From Megalobrama amblycephala (lineage: Eukaryota > Chordata > Actinopteri > Cypriniformes > Xenocyprididae), in NCBI RefSeq assembly GCF_018812025.1, contig NC_063049.1, positions 11,599,537 through 11,663,536 of the forward strand: a stretch of DNA of 64,000 nt. Reading direction: 5' to 3'. Numbering within the stretch: position 1 is the stretch's first letter; every line of letters starts with the position of its first letter. Under the pieces are notes generated by a model. It was not told the DNA's origin and did not search any database. It saw only the letters and a list, made by a program, of their open reading frames with translations. Positions 11,421-22,039 of this stretch are shown piece by piece. The translations under genes were made by a program, and so were the position numbers.

Positions 11421-11686
11421 ATGCCTTCGTCACACAAATACATATTACCTGGTTGCGATAATATACAGTACAGCTCAGTCTCCTTATTTAATTATCCTAA
11501 AAACTATGATATGAAGAAGAGGTGTATTAATTTTGTGAAGAGCCATCTTGATGGAGAGCTGACAATCACCACTAACACCCACTTCTGCAGTGATAATTTT
11601 ACACTGGATAGTTTTACAAACTTTCATAAGAGACAACTGGGATTCACCGATAATACACTGTTATTGGTGAATGTGGCCAAACCAAC
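11421..11686 (+). pseudogene. THAP-domain N-terminal coding fragment, zinc ligands lost
   Basis: The frame opens MPSSHKYILPGC and runs through SLFNYPKN, KKRCINFVKSHL, THFCSDNFTLDSF to a Tc1 insertion after about 88 codons. This follows the THAP order: N-terminal Cys pair, conserved hydrophobic/aromatic residues, then C-x2-H. THAP domains bind DNA through a C2CH zinc centre and occur in P-element-type transposases. Here residue 7 is Tyr, where copy 2 (27276) has Cys, and the expected His after FCSD is Asn, so two of four ligands are missing. The downstream residues up to 11789 belong to the Tc1 terminal repeat, not to this protein. Confidence 0.6.
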
Positions 11687-11688
11687 TA

Positions 11689-13096
11689 CAAACCTGATTC
11701 CAAAAAAGTTGGGACACTGTACAAATTGTGAATACAAAAGGAATGCAATAATTTACAAATCTCATAAACTTATATTTTATTCACAATAGAATATAGATAA
11801 CATATCAAATGTTGAAAATTAGACATTTTGAAATGTCATGCCAAATATTGGCTCATTTTGGATTTCATGAGAGCTATACATTCCAAAAGTTAAATGTACA
11901 TATAAGGAACGGCTGGAGGACCAATTTGCAACTTATTAGGTCAATTGGCAACATGATTGGCTATAAAAAGAGCCTCTCAGAGTGGCAGTGTCTCTCAGAA
12001 GTCAAGATGGGCAGATGATCACCAATTCCCCCAATGCTGGGGCAAAAAATAGTGGAGCAATATCAGAAAGGAGTTTCTCAGAGAAAAATTGTAAAGAGTT
12101 TGAAGTTATCATCATCTACAGTGCATAATATCATCCAAAGATTCAGAGAATCTGGAACAATCTCTGTGCATAAGGGTCAAGGCCGGAAAACCATACTGGA
12201 TGCCCGTGATCTTCGGGCCCTTAGACGGCACTGCATCACATACAGGAATGCTACTGTAATGGAAATCACAACATGGGCTCAGGAATACTTCCAGAAAACA
12301 TTGTCGGTGAACACAATCCACTGTGCCATTCACCGTTGCCGGCTAAAACTCTACAGATAAAAAAAAAAAAAGCCATATCTAAACATGATCCAGAAGTGCA
12401 GGCATTTTCTCTGGGCCAAGGCTCATTTAAAATGGACTTGGGCAAAGTGGAAAACTGTTCTGCATCTCTGATGATATGGGGTTGCATGAGTGCGTGTGGC
12501 ATGGGCAGCTTACACATCTGGAAAGGCACCATCAATGCTGAAAGGTATGTCCAAGTTCTAGAACAACATATGCTCCCATCCAGATGTCGTCTCTTTCAGG
12601 GAAGACCTTGCATTTTCCAACATGACAATGCCAGACCACATACTTCATCAATTACAACATCATGGCTGTGTAGAAGAAGGATCCTGGTACTGAAATGGCC
12701 AGCCTGCAGTCCAGATCTTTTACCCACAGAAAACATTTGGCGCATCATAAAGAGAAAGATTTGACAAAGAAGACCTAAGTTGAGAAGACCTGAGTTGAGC
12801 AACTAGAAGCCTGTATTAGACAAGAATGGGACAACATTCCTATTCCTAAACTTGAGTAACTTGTCTCCTCAGTCCCCAGATGTTTGCAGACTGTTATAAA
12901 AAGAAGAGGGGATGCCATGAAATTTAAAATCAACTTATTTTTCCCTTAAAATAATAAATTTTCTCAGTTTAAACATTTGATATGTCATCTATGTTGTATT
13001 CTGAATAAAATATTGAAATTTGAAACGTCCACATCATTGCATTCTGTTTTTATTCACAATTTGTACAGTGTCCCAACTTTTTTGTAATCGGGTTTG
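11689..13096 (+). mobile_element. Tc1-type transposon, complete ends, defective gene
   Basis: Left end CAAACCTGATTCCAAAAAAG and right end complementary to CAAACCCGATTACAAAAAAG are flanked by TA (11687-11688, 13097-13098). The inverted repeats continue through GTTGGGACACTGTACAAATT. The element is 1,408 bp and codes on the plus strand. The gene is broken by an early stop, a frameshift and an internal deletion (see transposase entry). Its insertion disrupts the THAP frame of the host element, so it is younger than that element. Confidence 0.9.
12007..12900 (+). pseudogene. Tc1 transposase, missing first catalytic Asp
   Basis: The family start is probably the ATG at 12007 (MGR), but codon 4 is TGA. 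The open frame restarts at 12034 with QKIVEQYQKGVSQRKI, the paired-like helix-turn-helix, followed by the second DNA-binding helix region (GRKTILDARDLRALRRH) up to a TAA at 12358. An A run at 12359-12371 shifts the frame. KHDPEVQ to KVENCS is read in a different frame from the family's expected one. Between about 12455 and 12462 the sequence jumps straight from the W-K-(T)-V-L segment to SLMIWGCMSACGMGS, so the block carrying the first catalytic Asp (the WSDES box of Tc1) is missing. The second Asp (HDNARPHT) and the Glu (PTENIW, about 12730) remain. The tail has further stops and a duplicated AGAAGACCT. It is non-functional. Confidence 0.85.
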
Positions 13097-13115
13097 TATA
13101 TCCCGTTCCGGCCTA

Positions 13116-13487
13116 TGTAATATACAAGCGCCAGTCGCTGCCTTGGTTACGCAATGGTTTACTGATGATATGAGATGTAAATAATGACCACGTTATGGAG
13201 GATGATCAGATTTTTCTTTTAATTTTATTATTACTTTTTGTTTACGCCACTCAAATAGAGCGCTTAGCCAGCTACAGAGAAACTGGTAGCCAGGCAACAG
13301 ACAAGTGACCAATCCTGTGTGGCGATGTCACTTCACGGATTCTAACAGCACAATTCAGCACGGTTACACAACCGTGCAGAGAATTCTGTGCCGAGAACAG
13401 TTTGTAATCGTTCGGTGCCGTACCAGGCTCTAGTGGAAACACAACTAGAACCGTTCCTTACCATTCTAAGAACTGTTCGGTCCGATG
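13116..13487. other. Unclassified repeat-like stretch
   Basis: Contains GGTGGAAAAGCGACTTAAG at its right side and CGGTGCCGTACCAGGCTCTAGTGGAAAC, words I associate with fish MITE ends, but no matching left end was found. No coding signal. Confidence 0.3.
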
Positions 13488-13489
13488 GT

Positions 13490-14100
13490 GGAAAAGCGAC
13501 TTAAGTCTCTGGTTTCCCCAGAATGTGTCTTTGAAGTTTCAGCTCAAAATACCTCACAGATAATTTATTATAGCTTGTCAAATTTGCCCCAATTTGGGTG
13601 TGAGCAAAAACATGCCAAAAACGTGTCCCAAAACGTGTCCCTTTAAATGCAAATGAGCTGCTGTTCCCGGCTGCTTTCTAGAAGAGGGCGGAGCTTTAAC
13701 AGCTCGCGCTTCGGTTGCTCAACAACAAAGCGGGAGAATCTTATGCAACCAAAATGACGATTGTCAGTAACGATATTCAGCCTTACATTGTTCAAACTGG
13801 AGTCAGACACTGATGGAGAGACTCAGGAAGAAGTTATAGAATGCATCTGGACGTTTCTGAAGGGTAAGTGGATACATTTTTGTAGTTGCTGTGGAGTTGA
13901 TTCAACTCATCAACTAGCAAGTGCCATCATGGTAATCTTTTGTGCAAATCCAGCATTGAATTGACCCTCGTTTGTGAAGCAGTCCGGCGTAAAATGATGG
14001 CATGGCAACAACACTCTATAACAACTCTTCCGCTTCTCTAAAGTAGCCCCACATGGCTTCACCCCCTTTGTTGCATGTTCTCGGAAACAGAGAATTCTTT
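13490..14100 (+). repeat. Repeat with GTTTCAGCTCAAAATACC block and exon-like remnant
   Basis: The block at about 13530-13560 (GAAGTTTCAGCTCAAAATAC) is shared with the element at 45648-46588 (about 45712-45735), so the two are related. At about 13753-13830 there is a broken frame reading NDIQPY then, one frame over, FKLESDTDGETQEE followed by a GT-type donor sequence GGTAAGT at 13862. This looks like the first exon of a transposon-borne gene rather than a host gene. I do not assign a function. Confidence 0.4.
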
Positions 14101-14760
14101 AAAAGAAAATATCTCCCTTTGCACTGAACTTTAATATAAATAATATAAATATCAATTATAATATAATATATACAGATAATATAGATTTATTTTAGTTAAA
14201 CTTAAAGTGTTACATTATGACCATGTGTTATTGTTTTATCTTAAAATGACTTAAATAAACTAGATTTAACAAAACTACATTTTCTAAATTGCCTAAATGT
14301 CAAAATTAGTACAATAATAACTACATCATGACAATGTCTTTATAGAAAAATCCTAATACTGAACATTTTGCATTAACCAAGGTTTTATTATAGTAAAGGT
14401 AGTGTAACCATGTTTTTCTGGAGGCTTGATTACCATTTGTATAGTATACAATAGGGGATTTAACTATAGTAACCCTGGTTTTTGTTTTTATAAAACCATC
14501 GTTCATTTTCGAAAGGGTTGTGTTGTTGTCTGCTATAGTTCCCTCTAAACCTATTATAAAACCATGTGAATATTTGTCTGCTTAATTACTACTATAACTT
14601 TACAATAGATAATAATGATGCCCTTTAGCATACATCATTTTGAGTGATGATAGTAATGGGCTGCTACTGCTAACAGTTGCTAGCAGTTGCATGCTTAACT
14701 AAGTAATCAAAGACAAAACTACAATAGCCTATTTACAGATTAAACTGAACTGCACTTGAA
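14101..14760. other. AT-rich interior, nothing coding
   Basis: Interior of the hAT-bounded region. Short words of the AACCATGGTTTT type recur between 14370 and 14570 (for example AACCATGTTTTTC, AACCCTGGTTTTT, AACCATGTGAA), suggesting an old degenerate repeat. Nothing else seen. Confidence 0.4.
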
Positions 14761-15118
14761 GTCCTGAACAGGTCAGTAGTTTTACCTCTCTACTCCACCT
14801 GAGCGCTTCCACTCCATTCTTGGGTCTCTCGCATTGATTGATTACTCTGATCGAAACATTTTGGCAGAGGCGCGCGGGCCGAATCGTAGCATTTGCAAGT
14901 CAAGACTAACCGATTCATGATTTATTAGATATAACAAGCCTGGTTTGAAAATGTAATTAGTAGAAAGTACAGATATTTGTGTAAAAAATGTAAGGAGTGA
15001 AAGTAAAAAGTTGTCAGAAAAATAAATAGTTAAGTAATTAAAGTACTGATACCACAAAAATCTACTTAAGTACAGTAACAAAGCATTTGTACTTTCTTAC
15101 TTCCCCTCTGTAAGAAAA

Positions 15119-15458
15119 GAATGGCATTCCCTCAGCATAAGAAGTCGTAACCACAGGAAAAAATGTTTCCTCAACATGAATCTCAAGACCACGACTGCAC
15201 ATTGCTTGGCCACAACATAAGGATGCTCAACAAAAATGATCTTGTGGCCATGACATACCATGTTAATATGTCATGGCCTCAACATGCTATGAAGTTCCCA
15301 CAAGTTACTATGTCATGGCCACAACAAAACTAAGTGAACTGAACATGTCGGTCACTGTGGTCTTATGAGTAGTTTGGGGAAATTATTAATTTGTGTTAAT
15401 TCGTTGTTTTGGATGATTCATTCAATTAATTGATTAAGTAAATGATTTGTTATATTTT
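15119..15458. repeat. Degenerate repeat with TGTCATGGCCACAAC words
   Basis: The words GGCCACAACA, GTGGCCATGACAT, GTCATGGCCTCAAC and GTCATGGCCACAAC recur between 15205 and 15325 in both orientations. No ends or coding capacity identified. Confidence 0.4.
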
Positions 15459-15780
15459 TGTCATGATCACCGTCTGTTCCTGTCAGTTCCCGGACTACAT
15501 TTCCCACAATCCTCCCTGCCAGTCACATGTTCACTCTACACCAATCACCTGTTGCCACATACAACTTAGCACACTACCTGGACTATAAATGACTCACACA
15601 CACACCACCTGATTGCAAAGTCTTGTTTACCCTGTGTATCAATTCCAAGCGTGATCCTGTGTTTATCCTGTTTCCCTGTCTGTTCCTGTTCCTGCCTTTG
15701 ACCATTGCCTGTGTTCTGACCACTCTAACTTCAATAAAAACTTTGCATTTGGATCCCTGCCTGAGTCTCCCATTGTTACA
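15459..15780 (+). mobile_element. Solo LTR, 322 bp, with 5-bp target duplication
   Basis: Starts TGTCATGATCACCG and ends CCCATTGTTACA, flanked on both sides by ATTTT (15454-15458 and 15781-15785). A TATAAAT box lies near 15586 and a polyadenylation signal AATAAA near 15733, in the order expected for a plus-strand LTR. No internal retroviral sequence is present, so this is a recombination remnant. The similar architecture at 58477 suggests a related Ty3/gypsy-like family. Confidence 0.85.
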
Positions 15781-15785
15781 ATTTT

Positions 15786-16129
15786 CTATGCAGAGGTTTC
15801 TATTTTCTAGAAAGGATTTGTTGAGGTTAATTTTTGTGCAGCCCCCACAGTAAGCTAAACATAATGAACTTACATTTTTAAACAAACCACATTTTATGGT
15901 CTTCTTGTGATATTGACAAAACCCAGTATATATCTTCAGTGTAGTTTGTTACTTGACAAGTTACTGTTTCTTCTATAACATTGTCTAGTTATATAACCAC
16001 CTCTCCAGAATGATCCAGTTTTTTAAAATGATACTTCATTTAGCCAGAAGAAAACCTGTGGCACTGGGACAGAGACATCAAGAGGAAATCAAGCACATTT
16101 CATATTTATGTTGCTGTGCAAAACATTCA
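15786..16129. other. Gene-free stretch, nothing recognised
   Basis: Ordinary AT-rich sequence between a solo LTR and a complex region. No feature seen. Confidence 0.5.
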
Positions 16130-16860
16130 CCCTGAAGCTTTTGCAAGAACTGTATGTAGTACACTAATAGGCAGCACGATTAATGGTGCTGTTCTGTAAA
16201 ATAAGCCTAATGTTGTCATGATTAATGCATTCTCCATGTGCTGCTCTCCTCATTGGCACCTATGCAAATACCGGCACCTCAAACTATGTGAACAACAGTT
16301 ATGACCTTAAACTAAACCACTTCTACAAACTCTGTGTTTTCTTTTTCTTATTCCTTCAAATATGATGTTTGTTAAGACAGTACTCTTTGAAGAAAAAAAA
16401 AAAAAAAAAAAAAAACACTCGACTGATCACGTGATTATATAATAATGATCGTTTCCTTAAGAGCTTCTTCAAGTCAAAGTGTTGTTATCTCAACAACATG
16501 ATTGACACAAATCCACATAACGTACTCATATTTAATGAGATATTTTGGTTAATTAGGGAGTTGAACATGGCAGAGAAGTGATTTCATGCTGGTTCTGATT
16601 GGACTACTTAATTATGCTGTCTCTGAGAGCGGTGGGTCTCTGAGTGGGTGGTTCAGGAGCGTTAGTGAACACCTTTGGCTCGGCTAATGAGCAGGTGAGA
16701 GGTACAGAAGCTCTTGGCCACTGATGTCATGACATCGACTCATTTTCACATTGCTGATTGCTCAAACCTGTTGTGTTTCATCCTCTTGCCTCTGAAGCAC
16801 AGTGCTGCTCTAATGTGGACTTTCTCTTGAGAGGAATCCTACTGAAGATGAGGATTAAGA
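16130..16860. other. Candidate conserved non-coding element (inferred)
   Basis: Two complex blocks (about 16165-16265 and 16430-16830) flank a poly-A run at 16391-16415. They contain words such as CACGATTAATGG, TGATTAATGCATTC, CTTAATTATGCTGTC and GGCTAATGAGCAGGTGAGAG, and no transposon ends. The composition is like that of vertebrate developmental enhancers, but this is only an inference. Confidence 0.3.
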
Positions 16861-17427
16861 AATAAAGTTATAAAGATAATTTAAGATATAAAGTTACATT
16901 CAGGTGCATTTTAATTTTATTGTGCAAAACTGATTTAAAACAAGTTCAAATGTCTGTAGGCCGAATTAATTATTTAGCAGAAGCTTTGATCTAAACAAGC
17001 AACAGCAGTAGCTTCAATCTCCACAGCACAAGCTGGTGTCTGCCTTGTTTTTAGGCCTTGTAAGGACCCAAAAGCTTTAAATCATATTTCAAATATTCAA
17101 TATGAACATGAAAATGGACACTGTGTGTCCAGTGTTTTTAATGGCTACAACACAGTTAGCATTTAAAGTCACCATTAAATCAAAATCAACAATTCATATT
17201 TTTTATAGATTGCAGTATTTATTATAAATGATTTATCTGTGCACATCATTATTTATTTTTTAATTCATGTGCCCTCATAATCTTTAATCAAAATAACTTC
17301 TCTTCCCCCTTGAAATGACATCTCTTCTGTCAACAACTGATTGTCACTCACAATCACAGTAATAGCAAGCCACAACAATCCAACGATCCTGTCAATTCCC
17401 GATGGACAAAGTGATGTCCCATCCTAC

Positions 17428-17464
<37 letters not shown>

Positions 17465-18330
17465 TTTCTCATTCGAGAATGAAAAGTCTATTGCGACTTC
17501 CATTTCATGCTGACTTTAAAGGCTAGCATAATGTTCCTGAAAGTGTAATGTATAAGCAACTTATGATTATACATATATGATGTATTTTATTTTATCATAT
17601 ATCATCATGAATGTTGATTTTTAATGTTTTAATAAAGAGTATTGTTCAATATACATAAAATACTGCCTCATCATGGCTGTTCCAAATTATTTGAATGCTA
17701 AAACAGTTATTGTACAATGTTTTGTGAAACCTGAGTCTTTTAGTTGCCTCATGTTTTCCTTCTTATTGTTATTATTTATTAGAGTAAATTCAATAAATGA
17801 GGTTAAATAACCAATTACATAAATACTTCTAGTTTTTGGGAGGTGTGAGCACTGATAGCAATTCTAATGTCTACTCCGAACAAAACCTGTTTATTCTGTA
17901 AAAAAACCAATTAACATGCTGTATATTTAAAAATGAAAAAAAAAAAAAAAAAAGTGAGAATAATGACAAAAACATTCCCAAATTTTGAATGTTCTTTTAA
18001 CATAACATTTAGAACATTGTGAGAACTTTGCTATCAGCTTAAAAAACGTCAAGTTTAACAGATATTCAAAGAGGTTTGCTCATTAGTTTTCTCCTAACTT
18101 TGTGAGATGTTAACATCAAATAATAATAGCATCATAAAGACACAAGGTTACAACCTTAATAATATCATAATGTTGTGAATAAAATGTTACAATAACATTA
18201 ACAAATGTTTTCAAACATGCCATGTAAGAAAGGCAATCAAATCAGCAACCTCCTGAATGCTTTGAGCGATTACACCAAACCACATTTGACATATGTAGAT
18301 GACAATAGCCACAGATCTTTGTTATTTTAT
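16861..18330. other. Gene-free stretch with (TTA)n
   Basis: AT-rich, with a (TTA)n array at 17429-17462 and an A run near 17936-17953. No gene or transposon end recognised. Confidence 0.5.
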
Positions 18331-19240
18331 GTAACATTAAGTATAGGGATCATCTCTTGACAGTAGAGTTAACCCCTTGTTCACATCCATATGAAGCTTT
18401 GCTGCGCTCTAGTTTGATGTGGGGGAGATGCATGCAGGCCTTAGTATTTGAAGGTCTCTCTGCGTCTCACATCGCTGACTGTAGATGGATGGAGTTTATG
18501 TGGATATGGAGACCAGCTCGTCTGCGTACAGTACAGCCCAGCGCTGCCTCCTCGCTCATTAGAATACAATATGGCTTCCACTAAAGGTCATCCTCTCAGA
18601 GTATAATCACACACAATCAAACGCACAAACTTCATACATCACACAGACAGTAAACAGCCACTGGCTTTATTTTCCACTGACAGAGAATGGCTTGCAGCCT
18701 ATTTATAATTTTACCCTCTCACATCAATTAAAGAAAGCTGGGAGCATGTTAAAGTTCTTTTGGACGATGGGTGAAGCACTACATGTATTGTTTGGGCTGA
18801 CTGATTTGTGTGTGTGAGAGAGAGAAAGATGTTTATTAGAAGTTAGATCTATGCCAATGGCTGTTTGAGAGAAACTGTTGTAATGCTGATAAAAAGATTA
18901 AAAAAAGAAGAAAAAAGTGATAGACAGAGCTGGAAACATCTGCTAAATGTATGTGTATCTTTGCTAAGTGCTTGTCTTTATTCTCATTTGGGAGATGTCC
19001 ACCTTCAGCGGACGACAGTGACTTGACGTTTCATCTCTTTTGTTGAAATGACAGGAGCCTGTCAAGAGGATAAATGTGTCAAAATGAAGGTGAGATTGGA
19101 AGCTCTCGCTCTCTCTGTCTGATTATCATAATGAGGAGAGCACATTTAGTAGTTCATGGCCCCATGTCATCTGATTAGAGCAATGATTAATGATATCCTT
19201 TTACCAAAACACCCCTCGCTCTCATACACACACACTTAGA
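18331..19240. other. Candidate conserved non-coding element (inferred)
   Basis: Unique-looking sequence with higher complexity than its surroundings, including a block at about 18360-18600 around CTCATTAGAATACAATATGG and a block at 18990-19200 around GATTATCATAATGAGGAG. A 75-codon open frame at 18357-18584 has no recognisable domain and I treat it as chance. Confidence 0.3.
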
Positions 19241-19589
19241 TAATGAGCATTAATGCAATAATGACTTTATGCTGCAATGTTTTGGTTTTTAATATTTGTT
19301 ATCAAGAGATTTTCAAGAGATGTTTATTAAGACAAGTGGAGAAGAATCACATGGGTGATTTATAAATTTCACTGTTGTACATTTCAAGATCTGCCAAAAC
19401 ACAATGAGATGCCTTTGGCTCAGTGCAATACCCAATCCAAAAAAATAAAAAATAAAAAAAATAAAATAATGGGTGTTCTGGTGGTTGCTTTTTTGTGGTG
19501 TTCTCAGATGTTTTCAGTTGCTATGCAGTTGCTATGGAAGCTTGTTTCTGCCACCGAAAACAAATACAAAAGGTAATTGCTTTTTATAT

Positions 19590-19725
19590 CACAATTCTGA
19601 AAAAAGTCTGAATTGCCAGTTATAAACTCACAATTGTGATAAAGTCAGAATTGCAAGATACAAACTCACAATTGCAAGGAACAAGTCAAATTGTGAGATA
19701 AAAAGTCGCAGTTACCTATCCTTTT
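19590..19725. repeat. Tandem-like ACTCACAATTG repeat
   Basis: Words AACTCACAATTGTGATAAAGTC, AACTCACAATTGCAAG and related ones are spaced 30-50 bp apart. The same words recur on the other strand at 22795-23060. Confidence 0.6.
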
Positions 19726-19829
19726 TATTTATGTTTTTCTTCAATCAAAGGTTAGACTTTTGTGAATGTTTTGAATAAGAGGTCAAAAAGATTAACAATG
19801 CAAATTTATTTTCACAGGCTTCTTTGTTC

Positions 19830-19864
<35 letters not shown>

Positions 19865-20826
19865 CATTTTAATCGTGATTAATCTCACCTTTTTTGTGCG
19901 ATTGATCAAACCCTTATCATGAAATTAAACTTACACCACATTTAACCTGTTCATTTTGTCATCATTTGCTATATCCAGCAAAGTAAAAAATCTGATTGAT
20001 GGGTAATTCTAAAAAAAAAAAGTATTATTTGCAAGCATTTTTCAAGGTAAATTTATGTGTCTTTCCAAAAAAGGCCACTTGGAGACTCAAAAAGGACACC
20101 AAATAACCAAATTATATAAGGAGTATTATATAAAATGTAATTAATACATTTTTGTACACCAAAGCACCCATTAAAAAAAAAGAAAAATTTCAGAATTCAC
20201 TGTTCATGTACAGAGCAACAGCAAAGAGCTTGTTTATATTTTAGACAATTCAAATTCTGATACAGAACATGGAGATGTCCAAAATAAAACAACAAAAAAC
20301 AAACAAACAAACAAAACCTAAAACACCAACTGCCTTGACCTGACTGCATACCTACTACAGTATGCGGACAGCAACATACACATGAAAAATCAAAACATTA
20401 AATGTGTGGAAACAATGTAAATATAGTGAAATGTGTCTATGCATGAATACAATGTGTGATCAGTACATCGAGATATAGCGGGCTCACATGTGCTTACTGT
20501 ATGATACGTCACCGGCCGCAAATGTCTTTACCTTGATTGCAGTTTTCATCCATGAAAAGAAACAGTTTATGTATCATCTGTCCATAAGGTGGGATGTTTT
20601 GACATTGAATGACAGAGCTTATGATTTAAAGCAAAACACACACTGGAATGAATAATTCACTGAAAACCAATGTGAGTATTCTCTCTGCCATCTCTGATGT
20701 AATCAGCCTGGTTTAAGCGTTGTTTTGGACCCGAATGAATTTGCTTACTGGACCATTGCACTGAAAATGAGTTTAGCAGCTTAAAATGATCTGATCGCAA
20801 ACAGAGAAGCGAAATCACTTACAGGG
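19726..20826. other. Gene-free stretch
   Basis: Contains a (TA)n tract at about 19831-19865 and an (AAAC)n run near 20294-20312. Nothing coding seen. Confidence 0.5.
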
Positions 20827-20829
20827 TTA

Positions 20830-21535
20830 AGGTCTTTGTACACTGAGTCCTAAATTCGAAATTTTCACATGTTAAAAAATAAATACGACCTCACATTGGG
20901 TCAATCACGTTTACACACTGCCTCCGAAACTTTTGTCTGTCATTAAAAAAAAATTAAGTTCAGGTTTGATTTTCTGCATTTTTCGCATCCGTGGCACGCA
21001 TTTTGAGAGACGTTTTGACAATTCAGAGCCACCGTACAAGCGAACGCTAAAATCCCGAATGCCATCTGACAAGTTGATCCACGTCGTATACAGCACAAAG
21101 CAGTAGCACTGTATGACAAACAAAGTGCGGAATACAAAGAGACAGAATATAAAGACAGATTGTGCTCGTAGCAAACCATTAAACTGAGCCACTGACATCC
21201 TGAAGTAAACTTTAAAATGCTCTGGATAATCTCGCAGCTCCTTGATGAGGTGGAACTCTCCTTTCTCTCTATGCAATCTCGGGATTGGATGGACCCAATA
21301 TTTCCTCTTTGTTTTTCTCTTTTTTTAAAAGAGAGAGGACAACTAAATCATGCTCACTGCTTGAAGACTCTCCTATTGGCCTATTAGGCCTATTGTTTTG
21401 CAAATTTTTTTCGCATTCATTAATTCATTAATATGCATCGGACTCAGTGTGCAAGGTCTCTGCGCATGACGAATTTTTAGGATCACGAATACGAAAAACA
21501 CATAGGAAAATTTCTGACTCAGTGTGCAAAGGCCT
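20830..21535 (-). mobile_element. PIF-Harbinger element, TTA target duplication
   Basis: Left end AGGTCTTTGTACACTGAGTC and right end complementary to AGGCCTTTGCACACTGAGTC are flanked by TTA at 20827-20829 and 21536-21538, the 3-bp TWA duplication typical of PIF-Harbinger. A minus-strand fragment of the Harbinger nuclease N-terminus lies inside. At 706 bp it is an internally deleted copy. Confidence 0.8.
20911..21276 (-). pseudogene. PIF-Harbinger transposase N-terminal fragment
   Basis: A 121-codon minus-strand frame whose first 35 residues include EFHLIKELRDYPEHFKVYFRM and SVAQFNGLLR. This matches the conserved helical segment (E-x-R-x(3)-F-x(2)-YFRMS-x(3)-F) that opens Harbinger-family DDE nucleases. 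The sequence after about residue 38 (SVFIFCLFVFRTLF) no longer resembles the family and ends near the left terminal repeat. The DDE catalytic core and the Myb-like partner protein are absent. It is probably a relic left after internal deletion, in the orientation right to left. Confidence 0.6.
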
Positions 21536-21825
21536 TTAGAATAGAAATTTCCACCTATCAGGGTAACAGGTGCTTGCCCCATTGCAGATGCTCAGTGTGA
21601 TAAACTCCCGACTTCTAAGATCATCTAACTGCATGATGTTACATAAATGACGAAATGTCATGTGCCTCAGTAATTTATTTGCACTATACTGTGCAAAAGT
21701 CTTAGGCACGTGAGTATTTTCACCCCCCAAAAAGGGTTTTAAGCCAGTTATTTATATCTTTTGCTGTAGTGTGTCAGTAGGAAATATCAGCTCACATTTC
21801 TAAACACATTTCATTTTGCCATTAA

Positions 21826-22029
21826 TTGAATAATCCAGTGAGATTTTATATGCACAAGGAGTTCGACAACAGCTGGTGCTCCACAAAGAGATCTGATCTC
21901 ACCATCATCAAATCCGTCTGTGATTACATGAAGAAACAGTTGAAACTGAGACAAACTAAATCCAGAAGAACTGTGGCCGTGTCTCCAAGACGCTTGAAGA
22001 AACCGACCTGGAAAGCTACGGTATTGTGA
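21826..22029 (+). pseudogene. Tc1 transposase 3' fragment in left arm
   Basis: The frame includes RSDLTIIKSVCDYMKKQLKL, corresponding to the SPDLN-x-IE-x-VWDYMK box of Tc1 transposases, which carries the third catalytic residue. The catalytic Glu is Lys here (IIKSV). The complementary copy in the right arm (about 22290-22340, minus strand) has the same Lys and the same VCDYMK. The substitution therefore predates, or was copied with, the inverted duplication. Confidence 0.75.
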
Positions 22030-22039
22030 GAAGTTTTAG

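Larger units (their letters stand above)
11111..13115 (+). mobile_element. THAP-bearing DNA element copy 1, 3'-truncated and split by Tc1
   Basis: From GTAAAGTCAATTCTGAGAATT (about 11121) to about 11686 this is closely similar to 26937-27485, including GGCGGGGCTAAAA-type promoter-proximal sequence and an ATG that opens a THAP-like frame. The homology resumes for only about 16 bp after the Tc1 copy (TCCCGTTCCGGCCT, about 13101-13114), then stops. The right terminal repeat seen in copy 2 (28007) is absent here. It lies inside the hAT-type element. Confidence 0.65.
10726..15110. mobile_element. hAT-type non-autonomous element, enlarged by nested insertions
   Basis: The left end starts CAGAGATGGCAAAAGTAC. 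The right end, read on the other strand, starts CAGAGGGGAAGTAAG and continues AAGTACAAATGC. Flanks are TGAGAAAA (10718-10725) and TAAGAAAA (15111-15118), an 8-bp duplication with one mismatch, as expected for hAT. The element's own sequence is about 10726-11110 and 14700-15110. It is a cyprinid repeat that I recognise by its AAGTACAG/TACTTAAGTA words. The middle is filled by a THAP element with a Tc1 insertion and other repeats. No hAT transposase was seen. Confidence 0.7.
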
